Program-made: the position numbers and the translations under genes | Part shown: piece after piece, positions 1 to 7,356 of the stretch | How the letters are laid out: each line of letters begins with the position of its first letter | Numbering within the stretch: the stretch's first letter is position 1 | Notes under the pieces: model-generated | The model's database searches: none | Seen by the model: only the letters and a program-made list of their open reading frames with translations | What the model was told of the DNA's origin: nothing | Assembly (NCBI GenBank): GCA_021828605.1 | Contig: JAJZEG010000004.1 | Location: 1-9,592, forward strand | Length of the DNA: 9,592 bases | Source: Pseudomonadota bacterium | Lineage (GTDB): Bacteria > Pseudomonadota > Alphaproteobacteria > Acetobacterales > Acetobacteraceae | Reading direction: 5' to 3'

Positions 1-11
1 GGCGCTGCGCG

Positions 12-1166
<1,155 letters not shown>

Positions 1167-1311
1167 TTAAATCCGCGAACAGGCCGGCAAATTACCAACA
1201 CGTCAGCGGCCAGCCATGGAAAGATCACGCGCGCTTTACCATATGACGAGGCGGGCTGACGGGTGAATGGCGCTGTTGGTGCTGCTATTTCGCCCTGTTA
1301 TCGAACCGCTT

Positions 1312-1317
1312 GAGGAG
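1312..1317 (+). promoter_or_regulatory. Ribosome binding site of the small lipoprotein
   Basis: GAGGAG is spaced eight bases from the ATG at 1326. A second, out-of-frame ATG at 1321 is only three bases away and is too close to be used. Confidence 0.7.
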
Positions 1318-1325
1318 ACAATGTC

Positions 1326-1568
1326 ATGGTGAAAAAACTTTCTGCCCTTGTTTTGTTGACCGGCGTGGCGCTGAGCCTGGCCGGATGCGGTCGGACGCCG
1401 GGGTCGCGCGCTCTGTCGGGTGGCGCGATCGGTGCGGGTGCCGGGGCGATTCTAGGTGCCGCAACCGGTGGCGGTGCCGCGACCGGCGCCCTGATCGGCG
1501 GCGGTGCGGGGGCGATTGGCGGCGCGGTGACCAGTCCGAACACCGTTGATCTGGGTCACGCGCCGTAG
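1326..1568 (+). CDS. Small glycine-zipper lipoprotein (OsmB-like architecture)
   Basis: This encodes an 80-residue precursor. Residues 1-20 form a lipoprotein signal peptide: positive MVKK start, hydrophobic core, and lipobox LAGC with Cys21 as the lipidated residue, giving a mature chain of about 60 residues. Residue +2 is Gly, not the Asp that holds lipoproteins in the inner membrane of enterics, so outer-membrane sorting is plausible. Residues 32-68 are almost all Gly, Ala and Ile with GxxxG-type spacing, a glycine zipper that can form a membrane-inserting hairpin. E. coli OsmB has the same plan (lipobox, then Gly-rich hairpin), but orthology cannot be claimed. GAGGAG (1312-1317) lies eight bases before the ATG. 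Its stop codon TAG is also the start of the palindromic repeat that follows. Function is unknown; an envelope or stress role is inference. Confidence 0.85.
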   Translation: MVKKLSALVLLTGVALSLAGCGRTPGSRALSGGAIGAGAGAILGAATGGGAATGALIGGGAGAIGGAVTSPNTVDLGHAP

Positions 1569-1632
1569 AGCATTGTTTTAACGAGCAACTTTATCCGATC
1601 AGATGATTCCATCTGATCGGATGTTGCTCTAG
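1566..1632. repeat. Dispersed-type palindromic repeat with long stem-loop
   Basis: A near-perfect long stem: ATCCGATCAGATG (1593-1605) pairs with CATCTGATCGGAT (1610-1622) around the 4-base loop ATTC. A lower stem GAGCAAC (1583-1589) pairs with GTTGCTC (1623-1629) across a 3-base bulge. A second possible left arm, TAGAGCA (1566-1572), is the exact complement of TGCTCTA (1625-1631), so the right end can pair with either. The first three bases are the stop codon of the lipoprotein gene. Elements with GAGCA...TGCTC ends and a GATCAGAT-type core are recalled from intergenic regions of many alphaproteobacterial genomes. There is no T-run after the stem, so it is not a canonical Rho-independent terminator, though it could protect the mRNA 3' end or slow polymerase. 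Confidence 0.75.
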
Positions 1633-1665
1633 CCGCTTCTGATTACCGCGCAATGATCGGATGAT

Positions 1666-1689
1666 GAGGGGGGTCGGTTGATCCCCCTC
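1666..1689. other. G/C-rich hairpin upstream of the permease gene
   Basis: GAGGGGGGT (1666-1674) pairs with ATCCCCCTC (1681-1689), nine pairs including one G-T, around a 6-base loop. It is not followed by a T-run on either strand. It lies about 110 bases before the permease start and could be a weak terminator for the lipoprotein unit or a leader structure. The rest of 1633-1799 shows only a short CGCGCA/TGCGCG inverted repeat (1745-1759) and no clear promoter. Confidence 0.35.
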
Positions 1690-1799
1690 CGTTAAAGGGT
1701 GCGCGTTACACTATGCTGCGAGGCTGAGCAACGCTTGTCATTGCCGCGCATTGTGCGCGTCAATTCCAAACGGTCAGGCTCTGGCTTACGGGAGAGAAA

Positions 1800-3584
1800 A
1801 TGCCCCTCGATCAAATCATTGTTTTCGTTGTGATCGCGGGTGCGTTGGTGTTGTTTTTATCAAACATCATTCGCTATGATTTGGTCGCCGTGTTGGCGCT
1901 GCTGATACTCGCAGTTAGTCATGTTCTAAAGCCAAATCAGGTGTTTGGCGGGTTCTCGAACCCGGCGGTGATTACCGTTGCGGCGGTGCTGATTATGGGC
2001 GATGCCCTCTGGCATTCCGGCGTGGTCGATTTTATTGCCAAATGGCTCGGCCGGGTTGCGAAATCACCGGGCCCGCAACAGGTTGCGCTGACCAGCGCCG
2101 AGGCGATTTGTTCGGCCTTCATCAATGATACCGGCGCGCTGGGCGTGTTCATGCCGGTGGCGATTCAGCTTGCGCGCAAGGGCAAAGGCAGCCCAGGGCG
2201 GTTTTTGATGCCGCTTTCGTTCAGTGCGTTTTTAGGCGGAATGACCACGCTGATCGGCACACCGCCCAATATCATTATCGCGGCCTATCGCGATCAGCTG
2301 GGCCACGGCAGTTTCACCATGTTTTCATTCACCCCGGTCGGCGCCGGACTCGCGGTGGCCGGGGTGAGTTTTATGGCCTTGTTCAGCCGGTTCCTGGTGC
2401 CCGATCGGCAAAGCGGGCAAGCGGATGATGCCAATGCGGGCGTTGCCAAATATTTGACCGAAGCGGTGATCGACGCCGATTGCCCGTTCGTTGATCAAAC
2501 AATCGGCGCGATGCACGCGAAAATCGAGGCGGATTTCGTCGTGATGGGGCTGATCCGGGGCCGGGATCAGCGGGTTGCGCCGCGACGCCACCAAATTCTG
2601 CATCAAGGTGATCGCCTGGTGATCGAGGCGGATGCGGAAAACCTGACCACCATGCTCGATGCAGCTAAGCTGACCATGGCCGACGACAAGGCGATTGAGG
2701 AAGATTTTTTATCCTCCAATGATATCGATGTCGCCGAATGTATTATCCAGCCCGGCTCGCGGCTGGTGGGGCGCTCGGCGGCGGCTTTGCGGTTGCGCCA
2801 GAAGCAGGGCGTCAATTTACTGGCCGTGGCGCGGCGGGGACAGCGGCTCAAAGGCCGCCATTCGGAAGTGGCACTCGCGGCGGGTGATGTGCTGCTGCTG
2901 CAAGGCGATGTCGAAACGCTCGAGGCGGTGATGACCCGGATCGGCTGCCTGCCCTTAGCTGAACGCGAAATCCGGCTCGGCAAACCCACACGGGTCTTTA
3001 CCGCCTTGGGGATTTTCGCCACCGCGATCATTCTGGCGGCTACCAGCCTGCTCGCCACCGACGTTGCGTTCAGCTGCGGGGCGCTGGCCATGGTGCTGGC
3101 GCGGCTGATTTCAGTGCGCGATATTTACGATGCGGTGGAGTGGCCGGTGATTGTGCTGCTGGGGGCGATTATTCCGGTGGGCCAGGCGCTGCAAAAAACC
3201 GGCGGCGCCACCACGATTGCGCAATTATTCGTGGATGTGGCGCATCATTTGCCGCCCTTCGGCGTGGTCGGCGCCTTGCTGCTCGGCACTTTGCTGCTGT
3301 CCAACGCGATCAACCACGCGGCGACCGCCGTGCTGATGGCGCCGGTCGCGGTGGGCGTCGCGCACGGGCTGCATGTCGGGGTGGACCCGCTGCTGATGGC
3401 GGTCGCGGTGGGCGCGTCGGCACCGATGCTGATCCCGACCGGGCATCCCTGCAACGTGCTGGTGATGGGGCCCGGCGGGTATCGGTTCAGCGATTACTGG
3501 CGGTTAGGCCTGCCCTTGAGCCTGCTCATTCTGATCATCGGCGTGCCGTTGATCATGCTGGTCTGGCCGCTCCATGGCGGGTGA
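1800..3584 (+). CDS. SLC13/DASS-type anion permease with two RCK_C domains
   Basis: A 594-residue inner-membrane permease of the divalent anion:Na+ symporter-like (SLC13, CitMHS-related) group. Hydrophobic segments at about 5-23, 27-45, 54-70, 97-125, 136-162 and 176-200 form the first half; segments at about 398-437, 446-466 and 486-590 form the second. Between them sit two soluble RCK_C (TrkA-C) domains at about 216-290 and 306-385, which in this group are thought to regulate or gate the transporter. Family signatures: SAFINDTGA (105-113) with GTPPN (153-157) in the first half, and LLSNAINHAATAVL (499-512) with PTGHPCN (546-552) in the second; these paired loops build the ion and substrate site. 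The substrate (sulfate, dicarboxylate or other anion) cannot be told from sequence. GGAGAG (1791-1796) lies just before the ATG. It converges on ndk with two bases between the stops. Confidence is high for family, low for substrate. Confidence 0.9.
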   Translation: MPLDQIIVFVVIAGALVLFLSNIIRYDLVAVLALLILAVSHVLKPNQVFGGFSNPAVITVAAVLIMGDALWHSGVVDFIAKWLGRVAKSPGPQQVALTSAEAICSAFINDTGALGVFMPVAIQLARKGKGSPGRFLMPLSFSAFLGGMTTLIGTPPNIIIAAYRDQLGHGSFTMFSFTPVGAGLAVAGVSFMALFSRFLVPDRQSGQADDANAGVAKYLTEAVIDADCPFVDQTIGAMHAKIEADFVVMGLIRGRDQRVAPRRHQILHQGDRLVIEADAENLTTMLDAAKLTMADDKAIEEDFLSSNDIDVAECIIQPGSRLVGRSAAALRLRQKQGVNLLAVARRGQRLKGRHSEVALAAGDVLLLQGDVETLEAVMTRIGCLPLAEREIRLGKPTRVFTALGIFATAIILAATSLLATDVAFSCGALAMVLARLISVRDIYDAVEWPVIVLLGAIIPVGQALQKTGGATTIAQLFVDVAHHLPPFGVVGALLLGTLLLSNAINHAATAVLMAPVAVGVAHGLHVGVDPLLMAVAVGASAPMLIPTGHPCNVLVMGPGGYRFSDYWRLGLPLSLLILIIGVPLIMLVWPLHGG

Positions 3585-3586
3585 GC

Positions 3587-4009
3587 TTAGCCGGTAATGT
3601 CGATGCCTGAGAAAAAGAACGCGATTTCCTGGGCGGCGGTGTCAGCCGCATCCGAGCCATGCACGGTATTGGCTTCGATATCTTCGGCCAATTCGGCGCG
3701 AATAGTGCCCGCTGCCGCTTTTTTCGGATCGGTGGCGCCCATGATTTCACGGTTTTTCGCGACCGCGTTATCGCCTTCGAGCACTTGCGCCACCACCGGG
3801 CCGGAGGTCATGAACGCGACCAAACCGGCGAAAAACGGCCGTTCGCTATGCACGCCGTAGAAGGCTTCGGCCTGGGCTTTGGTCAGATGCAGGCGCTTTT
3901 GCGCGATAATCCGCAGTCCGGCGGCTTCCAGCATGGTGTTGACCCGGCCGGTCAGGTTGCGCCGCGTGGCATCGGGCTTGATGATCGAGAGGGTGCGTTC
4001 GGTGGCCAT
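3587..4009 (-). CDS. ndk: Nucleoside diphosphate kinase
   Basis: Ndk transfers the gamma-phosphate of ATP to other nucleoside diphosphates through a phosphohistidine, keeping the cytoplasmic NTP and dNTP pools balanced. The 140-residue product matches the family length. Seen: catalytic His117 in NTVHGSDA (114-121), and the expected nucleotide-site residues Lys11 (IIKPDA), Tyr51, Phe59, Arg87, Thr93, Arg104 and Asn114. The start [14 protein letters not shown] is canonical, with AGGAC nine bases upstream on the minus strand. It is divergent from the ABC-F gene (142-base gap) and convergent with the permease. The leader contains a 9-bp GC hairpin. No anomalies. Confidence 0.98.
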   Translation of the reverse strand: MATERTLSIIKPDATRRNLTGRVNTMLEAAGLRIIAQKRLHLTKAQAEAFYGVHSERPFFAGLVAFMTSGPVVAQVLEGDNAVAKNREIMGATDPKKAAAGTIRAELAEDIEANTVHGSDAADTAAQEIAFFFSGIDITG

Positions 4010-4035
4010 GATATGGTTGTCCTAATCGTTGATTG

Positions 4036-4067
4036 CGCCCCGCCCTTAGCGAGTCGCAGGCGGGGCG
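4036..4067. promoter_or_regulatory. GC-rich hairpin in the ndk leader
   Basis: CGCCCCGCC (4036-4044) and GGCGGGGCG (4059-4067) are perfect 9-base inverted arms around a 14-base loop. The structure lies 27-58 bases upstream of the ndk ATG, so it could fold in the ndk 5' leader if transcription starts beyond it. No T-run follows on either strand, so it is not a typical terminator. A role in control is inference. Confidence 0.4.
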
Positions 4068-4091
4068 ACAAGCCTTTGTAATAAGGGTGGG

Positions 4092-4137
4092 GCAGGCCTG
4101 CACCGCGCCGATGGGCTGGGCAAGCAGGCGCGCCTGC
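4092..4137. promoter_or_regulatory. Paired palindromes upstream of the ABC-F gene (possible operator)
   Basis: Two perfect palindromes sharing the half-site GCAGGC lie in the divergent ndk/ABC-F gap: GCAGGCCTGC (4092-4101) and GCAGGCGCGCCTGC (4124-4137). The second ends 14 bases before the ABC-F ATG. Its right part, CGCCTGCGA (4131-4139), is also the exact complement of TCGCAGGCG (4054-4062) on the far side of the gap. Such symmetry fits a dimeric regulator site or an RNA stem over the start region, but GC-rich DNA produces these by chance too. Confidence 0.3.
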
Positions 4138-4151
4138 GATAGCACCGGGCC

Positions 4152-6026
4152 ATGAGCCTGTTGAGCATCGATGATTTATCCTTCACCCTGGCCGGGCGCG
4201 CTTTGCTCGACCGCGCCAGCCTCGCCGTCGATGCCGGGCGGAAAATCGGGCTGGTTGGACGCAACGGGGCGGGAAAATCGACCCTGATGAAGCTGATCCT
4301 TGGCGCGCTGACGCCGGATGGCGGCACCATCCGCATGGCCAACCGCGCCCGGCTGGGCAGCGTGGCGCAGGAAGCGCCGGGCGGCGATGAAACGCCGATT
4401 GAGGTGGTGCTCGCCGCTGATTTGGAGCGCACAAGGCTGCTGCATGAGGCGGAAACCGCGCCGCCGGAGCGCATGGCGGATGTGCATGAACGGCTGATCG
4501 CGATTGACGCCGATAGCGCCCCCGCCCGCGCCGGCGCCATTTTGGCCGGGCTGGGCTTTGAGGTTGATGCGCAAAACCGCGCTATGTCCAGCTTTTCCGG
4601 TGGCTGGCGCATGCGCGTCGCCCTCGCCGCCGCCTTGTTTGCCGCCCCTGACTTGTTGCTGCTGGACGAGCCGACCAACCATTTGGATTTGGAAGCGACC
4701 TTATGGCTGGAAACCTGGCTGGCCCGGTTTCCTGGCGCGGTGCTGATGGTCTCGCATGATCGCGACCTGCTCGACCGCGCGGTGGATGCGATTGCGCATT
4801 TGGATCGCGGCACCATCAGCCTGACCCCCGGCGGGTTTGCCGAATTCATTCGGATTCGCACCGAGCGCGCCGAACAGCATAACCGGACCGCGACGCGCAT
4901 CGCCGCCCAGCGCGCCCATATGCAGTCCTTCGTCGACCGGTTTCGCGCGCAGGCCACCAAAGCGCGGCAAGCACAATCGCGATTAAAGGCGCTAGCACGG
5001 ATGCCCGCCCTTGATGCGATTGTTGAGGATCAACCCACCAAATTCGCGTTTCCCGAACCTAACGATATCGCACCACCTTTGCTGTCGCTTGACCGGGTGA
5101 CGCTCGGTTACGGCGACCGGGCGGTGCTCAGCCAGGTATCGTTGCGCATTGATATGACCGACCGGGTCGCCCTGCTCGGGGCGAACGGCAACGGCAAATC
5201 GACATTGGCCAAGGCGCTGGCGGGGCGGCTCGACCCGCTGACCGGCACGATTTTTCGCACCCGTGGGCTGCGCATCGGGTTTTTCGCCCAGCATCAGGAA
5301 GATGATTTGGATTTGGGCGCAACCCCTTTGCTGCATTTGGCGCGGGCCTTGCCCGCCGCGACGCCGACGCAGTTGCGCGCCCAGGGCGCGCGGTTTGGGC
5401 TCGATGCCAACCGGATCGATACCAAAGTCGGCTCGCTTTCCGGCGGCGAAAAAGCCCGTTTGCTGCTCGCTTTGGCGACGCGCGACGCGCCGCATGTGTT
5501 GATTTTGGATGAGCCGACCAACCATTTGGACATCGATGCGCGCGAAGCGTTAGTGCGCGCTCTGGCCGATTTTTCCGGCGCGGTGATCCTGATCACCCAT
5601 GACCCGCATTTGATCGATCTGGTCGCTGACCGGCTGTTATTGGTCAATGAGGGCCATGTCCGCGCGTACGACGATGATTTGGCCGCGTATCGCAAATTGA
5701 TTTTGCAAAAAACCGAACCTAAATCAGGCGCAGGCAAGCCAGCGGCGCGCGGCGATCAGGCGCCGGACCGCCGGGCGCGCGCCGATGAGCGCGAGGCGAG
5801 CGCCCCGTTGCGCAAGGCGATCCGGGCTGCCGAAAAAACCATCAAAACCCTGACCGCCGAACATCGGCAAATCGAAGCCAAATTGGCCGATGCGGCGTTT
5901 TACGCCAAAGCCAAACCCCAGGAAATCACCGCGCTCAATCAGCGCCTCGCCGCGATCACCCGCGCGATCAGCGATGCTGAAACCGACTGGCTGGAAGCGG
6001 AAGCCGCACTAGAATCGGCTATATAG
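4152..6026 (+). CDS. yheS: ABC-F ATPase, YheS-type (ribosome-associated)
   Basis: ABC-F proteins have two ATPase cassettes and no membrane domain; they act at the ribosome E site on stalled or initiating ribosomes. The 624-residue product shows cassette 1 with Walker A GRNGAGKST (36-44), signature FSGGWRMR (148-155), Walker B LLLLDEPTNHLD with catalytic Glu173, and switch His202. Cassette 2 has Walker A GANGNGKST (343-351), signature LSGGEKAR (429-436), Glu454 and His483. The linker (about 232-300) contains AHMQSFVDRFRAQATKARQA (255-274), nearly identical to the E. coli YheS linker as I recall it. A charged C-terminal extension (about 535-624) looks like a coiled coil, also as in YheS. All catalytic residues are present, so it should be active. 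No strong Shine-Dalgarno precedes the ATG. The 3' end overlaps pmbA by 8 bases, tail to tail. Uup is the main alternative. Confidence 0.93.
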   Translation: MSLLSIDDLSFTLAGRALLDRASLAVDAGRKIGLVGRNGAGKSTLMKLILGALTPDGGTIRMANRARLGSVAQEAPGGDETPIEVVLAADLERTRLLHEAETAPPERMADVHERLIAIDADSAPARAGAILAGLGFEVDAQNRAMSSFSGGWRMRVALAAALFAAPDLLLLDEPTNHLDLEATLWLETWLARFPGAVLMVSHDRDLLDRAVDAIAHLDRGTISLTPGGFAEFIRIRTERAEQHNRTATRIAAQRAHMQSFVDRFRAQATKARQAQSRLKALARMPALDAIVEDQPTKFAFPEPNDIAPPLLSLDRVTLGYGDRAVLSQVSLRIDMTDRVALLGANGNGKSTLAKALAGRLDPLTGTIFRTRGLRIGFFAQHQEDDLDLGATPLLHLARALPAATPTQLRAQGARFGLDANRIDTKVGSLSGGEKARLLLALATRDAPHVLILDEPTNHLDIDAREALVRALADFSGAVILITHDPHLIDLVADRLLLVNEGHVRAYDDDLAAYRKLILQKTEPKSGAGKPAARGDQAPDRRARADEREASAPLRKAIRAAEKTIKTLTAEHRQIEAKLADAAFYAKAKPQEITALNQRLAAITRAISDAETDWLEAEAALESAI

Positions 6027-7356
6027 AGCCCGCCATGGTCATGCCCTCAACCCGCAGCGTCGGCGCATCATTGCCCTGGCGGAACACCAGATCATTGGCC
6101 GGGGTCAGGTGCAAAAACATATCTTGCAAGCGTCCAGCGATGGTGATTTCCGCCACCGGCTCGGCGATTTTTCCGTCGCGGATCATGAAGCCTGCGGCAC
6201 CGCGCGAATAATCGCCGGTGATGCCGTTCACCCCCATGCCGATCAGTTCGATCACATACAGGCCGAGCTTGATATCGGCCATTAAATCCTCGGCGGAGCA
6301 GGCGCCGGGTTCGATATAGAGATTGCTCGGCGCCGGACCGGGCGGGCCGGAAGTGCCGCGCGCGGCGTGGCCGGTGCTGGTCAAGCCGAGTTGCGCGGCA
6401 CTGCGGGTATCGAGCAGCCATGAGGTCAGCACGCCCTGATCGATCAGGGTGCGACGGCTGGTGGCCTGACCCTCGCCATCATAGGGGCGTGAGCGCGCGC
6501 CGCGCACCCGCCAGGGATCATCGATGATTGATAGGCCGGGCGCGAAAACCGGCTTGCCCAGCGCGTCCTTGAGAAAACTGGTGCCGCGCGCAATGCCGAC
6601 CCCGTTAATCGCGGCCGCGAAATGGCCGAGCAGGCTGCTGGCCACGCGCGGGTGATACACCACAGGGAGTTGCGCGGTTTTCGGCTGGGTTGGGTTCAGC
6701 CGGCTGATCGCCCGCGCTGCCGCCTCGTGCCCGAGCGTCGCCGGATCATCGAGGTCGCTTGCATGGGCGACGCTGGAAAACGCGTAATCGCGCTGCATGG
6801 CCAGGCCTGCACCCGCGATGGGCGACACTGAAACCCCGTGCCGCGAGCGGTGATACTGCCCGGCGAAGCCGCGTGAGGTGGCGAGTGCGACCGATGAGCG
6901 CGACCAGTTCGCCCCTGCCCCCTCGGAATTGGTGATGCCCCTGACCGACAACGCCGCGTCTTCGGCGGCGGCGGCGCGATCAAGCAGTGCGTCGATGGAG
7001 GGTTCGGTCGGGTCATCCAGATCAAGCGGCGTCGCATCGGCGGGCGCAGGCGCTTCGGGGATCGAGGCGAAATGGTCTTCGGGCACGGCGCGCGCCATCG
7101 CCACCGCTTGGCTGGCCAGCCGGTCAAAGCCGGTTGGATCAATCGCACCGGTCGAGACAATCGCGCTACGCTGGCCCACAAACACCCGCAGGCCGATCGT
7201 GTTGGTCTCGGCCCGCTCGATATCCTCGATTTTGCCCATCCGGCGCGACACCGAGAGCGCCACCGCGCTGGCCGCAACCGCATCCGCCTGATCGGCCCCA
7301 GCGCGCGCGGCGGCGGCGAGCAACGACGCGAGATGATCGAGTTGGTTGGTGCTCAT
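6019..7356 (-). CDS. pmbA: TldE/PmbA family protein (TldD partner)
   Basis: PmbA (TldE) is the non-catalytic partner of TldD; the TldD-TldE complex is a zinc protease that degrades unfolded peptides, and in E. coli matures microcin B17 and degrades the antitoxin CcdA. The 445-residue product has the usual length. The C-terminal block GMGVNGITGDYSRGAAGF (373-390), with EITIAGRLQDMF (403-414), is the family hallmark. TldD has an HExxxH zinc motif; here the equivalent helix reads HEAAAR (210-215), lacking the last His, which supports TldE/PmbA over TldD. The start ATG at 7354-7356 overlaps the M16 peptidase stop as ATGA, with only a weak ribosome site, so translation probably depends on coupling. 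No tldD is in the window. The 3' end overlaps the ABC-F gene by 8 bases. Confidence 0.92.
   Translation of the reverse strand: MSTNQLDHLASLLAAAARAGADQADAVAASAVALSVSRRMGKIEDIERAETNTIGLRVFVGQRSAIVSTGAIDPTGFDRLASQAVAMARAVPEDHFASIPEAPAPADATPLDLDDPTEPSIDALLDRAAAAEDAALSVRGITNSEGAGANWSRSSVALATSRGFAGQYHRSRHGVSVSPIAGAGLAMQRDYAFSSVAHASDLDDPATLGHEAAARAISRLNPTQPKTAQLPVVYHPRVASSLLGHFAAAINGVGIARGTSFLKDALGKPVFAPGLSIIDDPWRVRGARSRPYDGEGQATSRRTLIDQGVLTSWLLDTRSAAQLGLTSTGHAARGTSGPPGPAPSNLYIEPGACSAEDLMADIKLGLYVIELIGMGVNGITGDYSRGAAGFMIRDGKIAEPVAEITIAGRLQDMFLHLTPANDLVFRQGNDAPTLRVEGMTMAGSI

Noticed and set aside
1583..1632. Rho-independent terminator for the lipoprotein gene
   Set aside because: The stem is long enough, but the bases after it (AGCCGC) contain no T-run; better described as a palindromic repeat.
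2603..3091. 162-residue minus-strand open frame inside the permease gene
   Set aside because: It lies wholly antisense to the RCK_C domains and following membrane segments of a clear permease; Ser/Arg/Ala-rich shadow.
3140..3610. 156-residue plus-strand frame overlapping the permease C-terminus, considered as a frameshifted product
   Set aside because: The permease frame stays intact to its normal C-terminus, and this frame is an Arg/Gly/Ala-rich shadow.
4046..4960. 304-residue open frame on the minus strand opposite the ABC-F gene
   Set aside because: It is antisense to a fully conserved ABC-F cassette, is rich in Ser, Arg and Ala as expected from a GC-rich shadow frame, and resembles no family I know.
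6725..6727. TldD-type zinc protease active site (HE pair at residues 210-211) in the pmbA product
   Set aside because: The motif reads HEAAAR and lacks the final His of HExxxH, so it does not form the TldD zinc site.
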